A stretch of DNA of 15,331 nucleotides from M55B165 sp051744245 (GTDB lineage Bacteria; Actinomycetota; Humimicrobiia; Humimicrobiales; Humimicrobiaceae): positions 1 through 15,331 of the forward strand of contig JBNJCV010000038.1 of the NCBI GenBank assembly GCA_051744245.1. The letters run 5' to 3'. Of the stretch, positions 1 to 7,115 are shown piece after piece (within the stretch, counting starts at the first letter, position 1; each line of letters starts with the position of its first letter). The translations under genes and the position numbers were made by a program. The notes below the pieces were generated by a model. It was given only the letters and a program-made list of their open reading frames with translations. It made no database searches and was not told the origin of the DNA.

Positions 1-1156
1 CAGCAAGGCCATCAGCCTTGGCCATGGAAGTCAGTATCCCTGACCCCTGGGCTCCGGCAGGCTTAAAATAATAGGTGTCTCTCTATTGAGAGAGGATAAC
101 CCGGGCAAAGTTAGTCCTTCCCTTTTATGCCTTATATCTTCAAGGGATTTTGCCCTGACTTTCTTTCTAAATAAGTCCTTGTATCCCATCATTTTCCTAA
201 TCAGCGGTCTTGCATACATTTCAAAGCAAACTATAACCGATACTGGATTTCCAGGAAGCCCAAAAATCATCTTGTCCCCGGAAGTCAGGAAAGTTAACGG
301 TTTTCCAGGTTTTTGGTTTACCCTCCAGAATATAAGCTCTGCCCCGGCATCTACGAGGATTTCCTTTACGTAATCATATTCTCCTACTGAAACCCCGCCG
401 CTTAACAGGAGCATGTCGCAATCATTTAATGCCCCGGATATGTTCTTTTTTAAACTCTCCCTGTGGTCTGGCACAATCCCATACCTTACAGGTTTTGCGC
501 CGGCTTCCTTTACCTGGGAAGCCAGGGAATAGCTATTGCTGTCCCTAACCTTTCCGGGTGAAAGTTTTTTATCTATTTCAATTATTTCATTACCAGTAGA
601 AATTATTCCCACCCTGGGGGGAGCATAAACAGTAACTTCACCTACTCCCAGGGAAGCCAATATCCCGATATCTGCAGGGTAAAGCTTCTTGCCCTTGGAC
701 AGGGCCAGATCTCCCTTTTTTATATCTTCACCCTTTAACCTGATATTTTCTCCCTTGCTGCATTCACTGCATACCAGGAGATTGCTGCCTTCGCTTTCTG
801 TATCTTCTTTTATTACCACACAGTCACATCCTCTGGGGATAGCAGCACCAGTCATTATGGGGATACAAAAGCCTGGCTCCAGTTCTGTTTTGCTAGTATC
901 TTCTGCCGCGATATCCCCCTTATAGATCCTTAGCCTGGCTGGAGAACTTCTACTGGCTCCTTTTATGTCAGCAGCCCTTACCGCAAATCCATCCATGGCA
1001 GAATTATCATAATTGGGGATATTGTCTTTTGATTTTATATCCTCAGCCAGAAAAAGATTAAGGCTGTCAAGCAGTGGATATTTAGACAACCCGAGGCTAA
1101 ACCTGGTCGATAATACCTTTTTTTTGAGCTTCTTTTACGCTAAGCAATTCTCTAAT
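1..1156 (-). pseudogene. moeA: molybdopterin molybdenumtransferase MoeA, frameshifted and partial at left edge
   Basis: MoeA inserts molybdate into adenylylated molybdopterin, the last step of molybdenum cofactor synthesis in the cytoplasm. The central frame (31-1089) carries the family motifs DNSAMDG, STGNE, LSGGVSVGEYD, PGKPLTF and GLPGNPVS, so identity is firm. That frame starts only at a TTG and lacks the family N-terminus. The missing N-terminus (LLSVKEAQKK) lies just upstream in another frame, with the switch at an eight-A run (1118-1125). At the other end the frame leaves the family at about 123-126. The true C-terminus (GRTNFARVILS, then RDTYYFKPAGAQGSG) continues in another frame to the window edge, interrupted by TAG at 83-85. 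No ATG, GTG or well-placed TTG precedes the N-terminal part; ATT at 1154-1156 is only a guess. Two compensating frameshifts plus a stop suggest a pseudogene, although indel sequencing errors could explain the shifts. Confidence 0.85.
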
Positions 1157-1474
1157 ATGTATATTTTTGCCTAATTATACCTTTTAAAGGCAATTTATAT
1201 CAACAATTTAACCCTAATTATATTGCTTTATTAATATTTCGTATTTGATAAAGCCCATTTTTTAAAAAGCCTTTATCATGGGTTCTAGGCTTTAAAAAAA
1301 AGAGAGCAAAAACAATATTTTAACTAGAGATAGATATGTTCAATCCAAACTAATAAAATAATGCATTAAGGATTAAATGTTTTATTAATATATACACATT
1401 AGAAAAAATAAGAAATAATTTATATAATAATTAAAAATGCTTAAGCCTATTTTTTAAAAGAAAGAGCAAAGGCA
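1157..1474. other. AT-rich gap between divergent moeA remnant and sensor stump
   Basis: No coding region is visible in either direction. The stretch holds the hairpin at 1258-1301 and a near-duplicated motif, AAGCCCATTTTTTAAAAAG at 1251-1269 and AAGCCTATTTTTTAAAAG at 1443-1460. A TATAAT box at 1423-1428 could serve the plus-strand sensor stump, but no convincing -35 box stands in front of it. The duplicated motif may mean that an old gene leader was copied or that a gene between the two copies was lost. Confidence 0.5.
1258..1301. terminator. possible bidirectional hairpin with flanking T and A runs
   Basis: Arms 1258-1272 and 1287-1301 pair at about 13 of 15 positions (AGCCT with AGGCT at the top, T/A runs at the base) around a 14-nt loop. 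This resembles a weak bidirectional terminator. Its place between two divergent genes is unusual, because neither gene would be terminated here. The overlapping arms GATAAAG (1247-1253) and CTTTATC (1271-1277) offer an alternative pairing, so an attenuator-like switch is possible. The GC content of the stem is low and the call is weak. Confidence 0.3.
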
Positions 1475-1927
1475 ATGAGAAAAACAAGATTTATAATAAT
1501 TCTTTATTCTATACTGGCAGGCATAGGCGTCTGGCTGGTAGATGAAACTCTGGATTATTTTCTCTATTACAAGGGTTCCCTGGGTTATCTTGACTTGCTC
1601 TTTTTTAATGTGCCTCCCCAGGAAGTGTACATGCGTTGGATTGTGATAGCTGCTTTTCTGATTTACGGGGTAATAATTTCTAATTATGTGGCAAGCTTTA
1701 AAAAAATGAAGGATAAAGCTGGCAGCCTTGCCAAATTTCCGGTTGAAAACCCCAATCCGGTACTAAGGATATCAAAAGGAGGCCCAGTCCTGTATTTTTA
1801 TCCTGCAGGCAGCATCGTATTAAAGGAATGGAAAGGCGGCACTGGAGAAAACGTGCCCAAAAAATGGGGTAATTTGGTAAAACAGGCTTTTTGTAACAAA
1901 TTTTACCCAGTTTATAGAAGCGGTTAG
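1475..1927 (+). pseudogene. membrane sensor stump: two membrane helices plus truncated PAS domain
   Basis: The product opens with a membrane helix (about residues 5-22), has a short outside loop, and a second helix (about 53-72), followed by a cytoplasmic PAS start (FPVENPNPVLRIS, about residues 88-100). This matches the N-terminal part of sensor kinases or related PAS signalling proteins. The PAS domain stops after about 50 residues and there is no output domain. The last eight residues (FYPVYRSG) look like out-of-frame read-through into the response-regulator remnant that follows. The Shine-Dalgarno signal is weak (AAAGG, only 2 nt before ATG). I infer that a deletion removed the rest of the sensor. 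The 150-residue product could still be translated, but a full function is unlikely. Confidence 0.7.
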
Positions 1928-1979
1928 ACAGCTGGGATTGTACTGGCTAATTATAAATGAAATACCACCAAGAAGGTAA
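1887..1979 (+). pseudogene. C-terminal remnant of an Rcp1-like response regulator
   Basis: In the frame one base behind the sensor stump, 31 codons read LFVTNFTQFIEAVRQLGLYW and then LIINEIPPRR before TAA at 1977-1979. The pattern F-x-EAV-x-x-LGLYWL-x-x-NE-x-PP is the typical last helix and tail of Rcp1-type single-domain receivers, normally preceded by a KP motif. The receiver core (acidic pair, phosphorylated Asp, Lys) is missing, so this is a tail left by a deletion. Its last codons AGA AGG TAA form the Shine-Dalgarno sequence of the next gene, which suggests that the regulator and the downstream gene were once translationally coupled. Confidence 0.75.
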
Positions 1980-1981
1980 AT

Positions 1982-3373
1982 ATGGCAGGTAAAAAGTTAA
2001 ATACATTAATAATTGAAGATTCAGAAAACGACGCTTTGTTAGTGGTTGAGCAGCTAAAGAGAGAAGGTTTTGAGGTCTCCTTTGAGAGGGTAGAAACAAG
2101 GAATGCTTTTAAAGCAGCGGTTGAGAAGAGAAAGTGGGATGTAATTTTAGCTGACTACAAATTGCCCCAATTTAATGCTGACGAGGCCTTAAAGCTGCTC
2201 CATGAGCAGGAACTGGATATCCCTTTCATTGTGGTATCCGGAAATATTGGAGAGAATGTGGCAGTAAACCTGATGAAAAGAGGCGCTCATGATTATATCA
2301 TGAAAGACAATCTTACCCGGCTCTATTCTGTAGTTGACCGGGAGGTAAGGGATGCAAGGATACGGGAAGAGAAAAGGAAAACAGAAAAAGAGCTAATAGA
2401 AAGTATAAAGCGGCTGGACTTGGCAGTAAAGGCGGCAAATTTAGGAACCTGGGACTATGACATAAAAAAAGGAATCCTAAGGTTTAATAGAGAATGGGCC
2501 AGGATGGTGGGCGTCAGCACAGATAAATTAAGCAGAAAAATAAGCGAGCTTAGGGAGCTAATCCATCCCGAAGACAGAAAAAAGGTGTTTGAAAAACTAA
2601 ACCGGTACCTGTCTGGAAAGAGAGAAGATTATGAGGCTGAGCACCGCATAAAATGTAAATCCGGAGACTGGAAGTGGGTATTTTCCCGGGGTAGGATTTT
2701 TGAAAGGGGTGAAGATGGCAAGCCAGTCAGGATGTTTGGCATAAATTTAGACATAGACGAAGCAAAGAAAGCAGAGCTGAAAAGAGAAGAAGAAATAAGG
2801 GCTGCTTTTGAACAGATGGTTAATACTTTAAGTGATATTGTGGAGATAAAGGATGCCTATACTGCCGGGCACCAGAAAAAAGTGGCTGTACTGGCAGCAG
2901 GGATTGCAAAGGAGATGGGCTTTTCCCCTGAGTTTATTGAAACTGTAAAGCTTGCAGCAATGATACATGATTTAGGAAAGATCTCTATTCCTGCATCAAT
3001 TTTAAGTAAGCCGGGCAAGTTAAGCGATATTGAATGGAAACTTATAAAAACCCATCCTATCGAAGCTGATAATATTCTGAAAAACAATAAGACTATGGAA
3101 TACTGCAGGAAAATAATATTGCAGCACCATGAAAGAATGGACGGGTCCGGCTATCCCAAGGGGCTGAAAGGAGAAGAAATCATGATGGAAGCAAAGATTA
3201 TAGCAGTTGCGGATGTGGTAGAGGCAATGACTTCCTACCGGCCTTACAGGCAGGCTTTAGGGCTGGAGGCGGCTACAAAAGAGATTATCAAAAACAAAGG
3301 GAAGCTTTATGACAAACCAGTTGTTGAAGCCTGCATAAAAGTTATAGAAAGGGATCCCTCGATCATAAGGTAA
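1982..3373 (+). CDS. response regulator: receiver-PAS-HD-GYP, probable c-di-GMP phosphodiesterase
   Basis: This is a cytoplasmic three-domain regulator of 463 residues. The receiver (about 5-125) has the acidic pair E12/D13, phospho-acceptor D58 in ILADYKLP, S86 and K108. A PAS_3 type domain follows (about 145-265, with the HPEDR motif near 195 and WKWV near 230). The HD-GYP domain (about 275-460) keeps the family set: H297, HD at 329-330, K333, H358, HH at 382-383, GYP at 390-392 and D411. HD-GYP domains hydrolyse cyclic di-GMP (or cGAMP in some bacteria), so an active enzyme is expected. AAGAAGG lies 5 nt before ATG, a strong ribosome site. The upstream sensor and partner regulator are broken, so its original input may be lost. 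Confidence 0.93.
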   Translation: MAGKKLNTLIIEDSENDALLVVEQLKREGFEVSFERVETRNAFKAAVEKRKWDVILADYKLPQFNADEALKLLHEQELDIPFIVVSGNIGENVAVNLMKRGAHDYIMKDNLTRLYSVVDREVRDARIREEKRKTEKELIESIKRLDLAVKAANLGTWDYDIKKGILRFNREWARMVGVSTDKLSRKISELRELIHPEDRKKVFEKLNRYLSGKREDYEAEHRIKCKSGDWKWVFSRGRIFERGEDGKPVRMFGINLDIDEAKKAELKREEEIRAAFEQMVNTLSDIVEIKDAYTAGHQKKVAVLAAGIAKEMGFSPEFIETVKLAAMIHDLGKISIPASILSKPGKLSDIEWKLIKTHPIEADNILKNNKTMEYCRKIILQHHERMDGSGYPKGLKGEEIMMEAKIIAVADVVEAMTSYRPYRQALGLEAATKEIIKNKGKLYDKPVVEACIKVIERDPSIIR

Positions 3374-3383
3374 TGGGCTGGCC

Positions 3384-3413
3384 TTGTGCCGCTGTTTTTC
3401 CAGTTAGTATAAT
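3384..3413 (+). promoter_or_regulatory. sigma70-like promoter for the lipoprotein gene
   Basis: TTGTGC at 3384-3389 and a perfect TATAAT at 3408-3413 are separated by 18 bp, with transcription expected near 3420. This lies just after the HD-GYP stop and 22 nt before the lipoprotein ATG, so that gene is probably not wholly dependent on the operon upstream. Confidence 0.5.
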
Positions 3414-3441
3414 AATAAAAAAATGGTTCACCTTGTTTGTT

Positions 3442-4947
3442 ATGCATAAAAAGCTTGTAAAAATATTTATAGTGGCTTCTGCTTTAGCCTTGTTATTTTC
3501 TGCCTGCAACATTCCTCCAGTTGAAGGACAGGACGGGGGAAAAGAGGCAAATAAAACAGTCCAAGCGGTTGAAAATCAACAAGAAACCAAGCCAGTAGAA
3601 GCTGTGCCGGAAGAAGAAGAAATTAAAGAAAACATACCTAATGATATAATGTTTTACAGCCCACAGGCAGATTTCGCATTTGTATATCCCCAGGATAAGG
3701 TAATACTGTCATCCGACCCTCACCTTAATGCTGGCAGGGGTAAACTATCTTTATATGTCCAGGTATCAAAAGTTGAAGATCTGAAAGATCCTGAAAAAGC
3801 TATAGAAGAAAAAGAAGCCTTAGAAAGTGGAGATTTTGGAAAAGAGGATGGCTTTGCCTACAGCCCTTCCAAAAAAGTATATGAGGCTGGAAACAGGAAG
3901 GTTAAGGAATACATGGTATTTTCAAGAAATGATATTTGCAGCGTAACCTTTGAAAGGAAGGCAGTCTTTTACAATGAGGGATACCGGGTGGAGATAACCC
4001 TGCTGGGGGATAAGGATAAAATTACTGAATCCATGGAAAAGTATTTTACCCGTGATAGAGAAAACTGCGGACAGGATCTGGTATGGGCTCCCGGGGGCCA
4101 GGACGGTTTCTACCAGGATATAATAAGCGGGGAGGCTCAAGGGGAAGCTCAGCAATGGTATGATGTATTTGAGTCAATTAAATATCTGTTGCAGATAAAT
4201 TATTATAAAGGTGCTTCGGCAGGGTATAACAGGGTAATAGATAACAGGGATTACCAGAGAGATGAAGAATTTCCTTATGAGATTACTATTGCCTATCCGG
4301 AGCTTTTTTCCTCCGTTCACGGTGGCGAAAATTTAAACCAATATATTGTAGAAGAAAATGTGGAACCGGTAGTAGCTGATTTTAAAGATATCGTAGACAG
4401 ATCAAGAGGCTCTGAGGTAATAAACAAAGAAATTGGCTACCTGCTTACTATTGATTATAGCATTATCACCTACACCAACAGCATTGCCTCCCTTACCCTT
4501 GATTTCTACCCTTATACCGGCGGTGCCCATGGCCTGTATTATTTCCAGACTGTAAATTATGATTTTGAAAATAATAAATTGATTGGCTTGGAAGATATTT
4601 TTAAGCCGGACTCAGGCTACCTGGAATTCTTATCAGGATATTGTTTTGAAGATATAAAGAGGCAGATGGAGGACATGGGAATTGAGCCTGACCTTGAATG
4701 GATAAGGGACGGCACAGAGCCAGTGGAGGAAAATTACTCCCAGTTCCTTATAACAGCAGAAGGCCTTGTAATAAAGTTCCTGCCTTATCAGGTTGGACCG
4801 TGGGCAGCAGGAGATTTTTCGGTAACTATCCCTTACGGGGAAATAAGGGAAAGTGTTGCGGATAAATTTTCTGCAGTTATTTTAAAAATTGCTGCTATCG
4901 AAGAAAAAGCATACAAGCTCTTAAGTGGAAACTTAACATTTACATAA
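3442..4947 (+). CDS. DUF3298 (RsiV-like) lipoprotein
   Basis: I start the gene at the ATG at 3442 because the product then opens with a classical lipoprotein signal: basic MHKKLVK, a hydrophobic stretch, and lipobox LFSAC with Cys22. The upstream in-frame extension would spoil this signal. The 501-residue product has a low-complexity Glu/Lys-rich linker (about 27-65), a poorly characterised middle, and a C-terminal DUF3298 domain. The domain shows YTGGAHG near residue 358, LEDIFKP, and the final FLPYQVGPWAAG motif before IPYGEI. A DUF4163-like part probably lies just before it. Such domains occur in anti-sigma factor RsiV, where they bind lysozyme, and in many cell-envelope proteins of unknown role. 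No clear Shine-Dalgarno sequence precedes the ATG. Its job here is unknown. Confidence 0.85.
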   Translation: MHKKLVKIFIVASALALLFSACNIPPVEGQDGGKEANKTVQAVENQQETKPVEAVPEEEEIKENIPNDIMFYSPQADFAFVYPQDKVILSSDPHLNAGRGKLSLYVQVSKVEDLKDPEKAIEEKEALESGDFGKEDGFAYSPSKKVYEAGNRKVKEYMVFSRNDICSVTFERKAVFYNEGYRVEITLLGDKDKITESMEKYFTRDRENCGQDLVWAPGGQDGFYQDIISGEAQGEAQQWYDVFESIKYLLQINYYKGASAGYNRVIDNRDYQRDEEFPYEITIAYPELFSSVHGGENLNQYIVEENVEPVVADFKDIVDRSRGSEVINKEIGYLLTIDYSIITYTNSIASLTLDFYPYTGGAHGLYYFQTVNYDFENNKLIGLEDIFKPDSGYLEFLSGYCFEDIKRQMEDMGIEPDLEWIRDGTEPVEENYSQFLITAEGLVIKFLPYQVGPWAAGDFSVTIPYGEIRESVADKFSAVILKIAAIEEKAYKLLSGNLTFT

Positions 4948-5041
4948 AATGTCTGAAAAGTTAAGTAATAGGTAGTGGCATATAAAGCTTATTCATCAAT
5001 ACTCTGGTCTGTTTCGGTATCTCAAGGTCAATCCACCTATC

Positions 5042-5545
5042 TTAGGTTCTGGCTTTTCTATACCTACCCAGATGAAGAACTACATCCAAAGGGCTGTAGC
5101 TGGAAAGAATCAGTTTATGGTAAATTTTATAGAAATCATAAAGCATTAACAAGGTATCCTGTAAACATCCCTGCATGGAATAGTTATTTCTTATATAGCT
5201 CTTATAAACACGAACTACATTTTTAAAGTTACTGGATCCCTGCTCAATATCTACCCCATTTTAAAATAGCTGTACATTTTCTGACCAAGACCTCCAATGT
5301 TACTGGCAAGAGATAGAGTTCCAAACCTATGCTCTAATATTCTAAAAGAGTCAAGCTATAGCCCAAGCCCAAGATGAGTTTCTATTCTTTTACAATAATT
5401 TTTTGATTCAGTTACTTTTAGCTTTGTAAAACTTATTTATGGCATTGATAATATTACAACTATAGCCAGGTAGTAATGTATATTTTTGAGGGAATTGAAA
5501 CAATATATACACATCAGGCAGATTAAGTTTAGAGCAGCATAGCAT
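5042..5545 (-). pseudogene. unrecognised decayed gene with two frameshifts and a stop
   Basis: Joining three segments on the minus strand gives a coherent protein of about 165 residues. Segment one starts at ATG (5543-5545) and includes QFPQKYTLLPGYS and INKFYKAKS before TGA at 5408-5410. Segment two includes NYCKRIETHLGLGL, an in-frame TAG at 5356-5358, then FRILEHRFGTLSLASNIGGL and MYSYFKMG. Segment three, after a shift at the CCCC run 5254-5257, includes VVRVYKSYIRNNYSMQ and LDVVLHLGRYRKA, ending at TAA (5042-5044). Amino-acid composition and continuity look protein-like, unlike random AT-rich DNA. I do not recognise the family. A transposase or other mobile-element gene is possible given the IS remnant nearby, but that is a guess. 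The rest of 4948-5599 outside this and the repeats at 5554-5586 shows nothing. Confidence 0.55.
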
Positions 5546-5553
5546 TTTAATTT

Positions 5554-5586
5554 CATATGTGTTAATATTAGTTTACATATGTTAAT
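5554..5586 (+). promoter_or_regulatory. repeat pair, probable operator of the MNT/HEPN pair
   Basis: CATATGTGTTAAT (5554-5566) and CATATGTTAAT (5576-5586) form a direct repeat with 22-bp spacing, about two helical turns. CATATGT (5554-5560) and ACATATG (5575-5581) also form a perfect 7-bp inverted repeat. The site ends 13 bp before the ATG of a gene whose product begins with a DNA-binding domain, so autoregulation is a reasonable inference. No Shine-Dalgarno sequence lies between site and start; the message may be leaderless or poorly translated. Confidence 0.45.
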
Positions 5587-5599
5587 CTGACCTTACATT

Positions 5600-6229
5600 A
5601 TGAAAAATAAATTAAATGAAATACTAAATACCACCTCCAAGGTTAAAATAATACGCCTTTTTGTCTCCAAGAGGAAAGACTTTTATGCAACCGGTCGTGA
5701 AGTTGGTAAGCAATCGGGATTGTCTGCGCCGGCAGCCCATAATGCTTTAAAAGACTTATACAATCACAATATTTTGAACAGAGACATTATAGGAAAGCAG
5801 CACCTGTACAGGCTAAATGCCAAAAACAGGATAGTTAAGGATATCCTTATCCCTGCTTTTAGAAAAGAGCTGGATACCAAGAAGGATATCTCTAAATTCT
5901 TAAGGAAAGAAATCTCAGCTAATAACCTGAAGGATAGGATACTATCTCTTATGGTCTATGGAAGTGTTGCCAGAAACAGGGTAAGCGAAACAAGTGATGT
6001 AGATATTGCGGTAATCGTTAAAGAGGAAAAAGACAAAATGGATGTAGAAAAGATATTTATTGAGGTTATTTCATCCAAGTTTTCTGAATATTTTGGTGTC
6101 CAGCTTGATCCTTATATAAAAACAGAGACTGAATTTTTGAAAAAGATAAGGGAGAACAAACCTCCGGTTTCAACACTGGTAAAAGCATACAAGATGGTTT
6201 ACGGAAAAGACCCTTTGGAAATTAGTTAA
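5600..6229 (+). CDS. winged-helix/nucleotidyltransferase (MNT) fusion protein
   Basis: The 209-residue product has an N-terminal winged helix-turn-helix (about 1-75) and a C-terminal MNT-type nucleotidyltransferase fold (about 105-205). The active-site signature is clear: G121-S122, R125, then S132-D133-x-D135, with a candidate third acid at D170 (QLDP). MNT proteins pair with HEPN proteins, and in studied pairs (for example MntA-HepT) the MNT enzyme adds AMP groups to the HEPN partner and silences it. Here the HEPN gene starts one base after the stop, so the two are co-translated. The fused DNA-binding domain and the repeats just upstream suggest that the protein also controls its own promoter. 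It could instead be a regulator whose nucleotidyltransferase part acts on another target. Confidence 0.88.
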   Translation: MKNKLNEILNTTSKVKIIRLFVSKRKDFYATGREVGKQSGLSAPAAHNALKDLYNHNILNRDIIGKQHLYRLNAKNRIVKDILIPAFRKELDTKKDISKFLRKEISANNLKDRILSLMVYGSVARNRVSETSDVDIAVIVKEEKDKMDVEKIFIEVISSKFSEYFGVQLDPYIKTETEFLKKIRENKPPVSTLVKAYKMVYGKDPLEIS

Positions 6230-6230
6230 T

Positions 6231-6635
6231 ATGGCAGCAAGAAAGATAAAAGTAAAGAAAGAAGATAAGTCAAAATCACCTAGATACTTAAAAAAAGCAG
6301 AGGACAATTATAATCAAATGATAGAGGCACTCAATAATAACAACTATAATGCAGCAGCAACACTGGCTATACAGGTAGCACTATCTGCAGCTGATGCTGT
6401 ATGTATACATGAAAAAAATATCCGTTCAATATCAGAGAACCATTCTGACTTATGCGATCTAATAAAGTCCCTTCCCTTGGTTGAGGCTAAGAATAAAAGT
6501 TTGGTTCTTAAAAGAATTATTTCCAAAAAAAATCTGGTTCAATACGAAAGTAGGAGCATGTATAAAAAAGAGGCTAATCAAATTGTAAAAGGTGCAACCA
6601 GATTTTATCAATGGGTAAACTCACTTATAGGATAA
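6231..6635 (+). CDS. HEPN domain protein, probably lacking the RNase motif
   Basis: This 134-residue, helical, Lys-rich protein has the HEPN pattern: a basic N-terminus, KAEDNYNQMIEAL (about 22-34), ALSAADAVCIHE (about 50-61), and a final helix EANQIVKGATRFYQWV (about 114-129). Catalytic HEPN toxins carry R-x4-6-H near the end of the third helix. Here that place reads KKNLVQYE (99-106), with neither the Arg nor the His. It therefore resembles the HEPN subgroup thought to bind nucleotide or partner rather than cut RNA. The ATG follows the MNT stop with a one-base gap and has no strong ribosome site of its own, so it is probably translationally coupled. The pair resembles a type VII toxin-antitoxin module in layout, but toxicity is doubtful. 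Confidence 0.8.
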   Translation: MAARKIKVKKEDKSKSPRYLKKAEDNYNQMIEALNNNNYNAAATLAIQVALSAADAVCIHEKNIRSISENHSDLCDLIKSLPLVEAKNKSLVLKRIISKKNLVQYESRSMYKKEANQIVKGATRFYQWVNSLIG

Positions 6636-6737
6636 ATTATTACCGCGTACCCGTATTTGCTTCTTTTCTTTTGGCAGCAGAACAATTACTCCATTGTCCT
6701 CGACTCTAATGTTTTTGCCGTCGAGAGGGTTATTAAA
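6621..6737 (-). pseudogene. short protein-like fragment, unrecognised
   Basis: A 38-codon open stretch reads NNPLDGKNIRVEDNGVIVLL and then PKEKKQIRVRG, ending inside the tail of the HEPN gene. The alternating beta-strand pattern looks like the last strands of a beta-sandwich protein. There is no start codon and a TAG stands directly upstream (6738-6740). It may be the tail of a lost minus-strand gene. It is too short to assign. Confidence 0.25.
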
Positions 6738-6807
6738 CTAGCTAAACCTGGCTGAATCTTTCAATAAATAAAGAAGATTTATTACCTAACTCTTAAAGTT
6801 AATAATA

Positions 6808-6951
6808 GTTAAAAGGGCATTATATGAGATATATCATATGGTATCGGTTGAGTACCTACAAAATTATATTGATGGGGTAACTTTTAGGTTTAATAATAGG
6901 GCTAAGAGTGAGGTGTTTTGATTGATATTAAAAAATGCTGTTACTGTATAA
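6808..6951 (+). pseudogene. C-terminal remnant of an IS1595/ISXO2-like transposase
   Basis: The frame reads VKRALYEIYHMVSVEYLQNY and then IDGVTFRFNNRAKSEVF before TGA at 6919-6921. The same frame then continues LILKNAVTV to TAA at 6949-6951. The pattern LKR...YH-x-VS-x-x-YLQ-x-Y-x-D-x-x-x-FRFN-R is the hallmark C-terminus of IS1595-family (ISXO2-like) transposases, where EFxFR is usual and the tail ends in a helix like the one seen here. The catalytic DDE residues and N-terminus are missing and the frame is closed upstream by TAA (6787-6789). No terminal inverted repeat or target duplication could be identified. The remaining gap DNA up to the repeats at 7116 shows nothing else clear. Confidence 0.7.
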
Positions 6952-7115
6952 TATTAGTTAATAATTTGTGGTGGCACAATGCTGTTGAGACAGCTGGTAC
7001 AATAGTAGTGAGAAATTACATAGTATTTCTGCATTAAGCAATTGGAACATTATTACAATTAAATAGATAATTCCAAACATTTATTTCCTATGCAACAGGC
7101 TTTAAAGTGAAATCA

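Noticed and set aside
3373..3441. Upstream extension of the lipoprotein gene to an ATG at 3373
   Set aside because: The extension would bury the lipoprotein signal and cross the promoter; the start at 3442 gives a normal signal with the lipobox Cys at residue 22.
4981..5148. Another plus-strand frame reading MKNYIQRAVAGKNQFMVNF before TAA
   Set aside because: It looked protein-like, but it has no upstream start, and the opposite strand gives a longer and more coherent reading over the same bases.
4975..5226. Plus-strand 83-codon reading frame starting with GTG
   Set aside because: It lies opposite the decayed minus-strand gene 5042-5545, has no ribosome site, and its residues do not resemble a known protein; it is a shadow frame.
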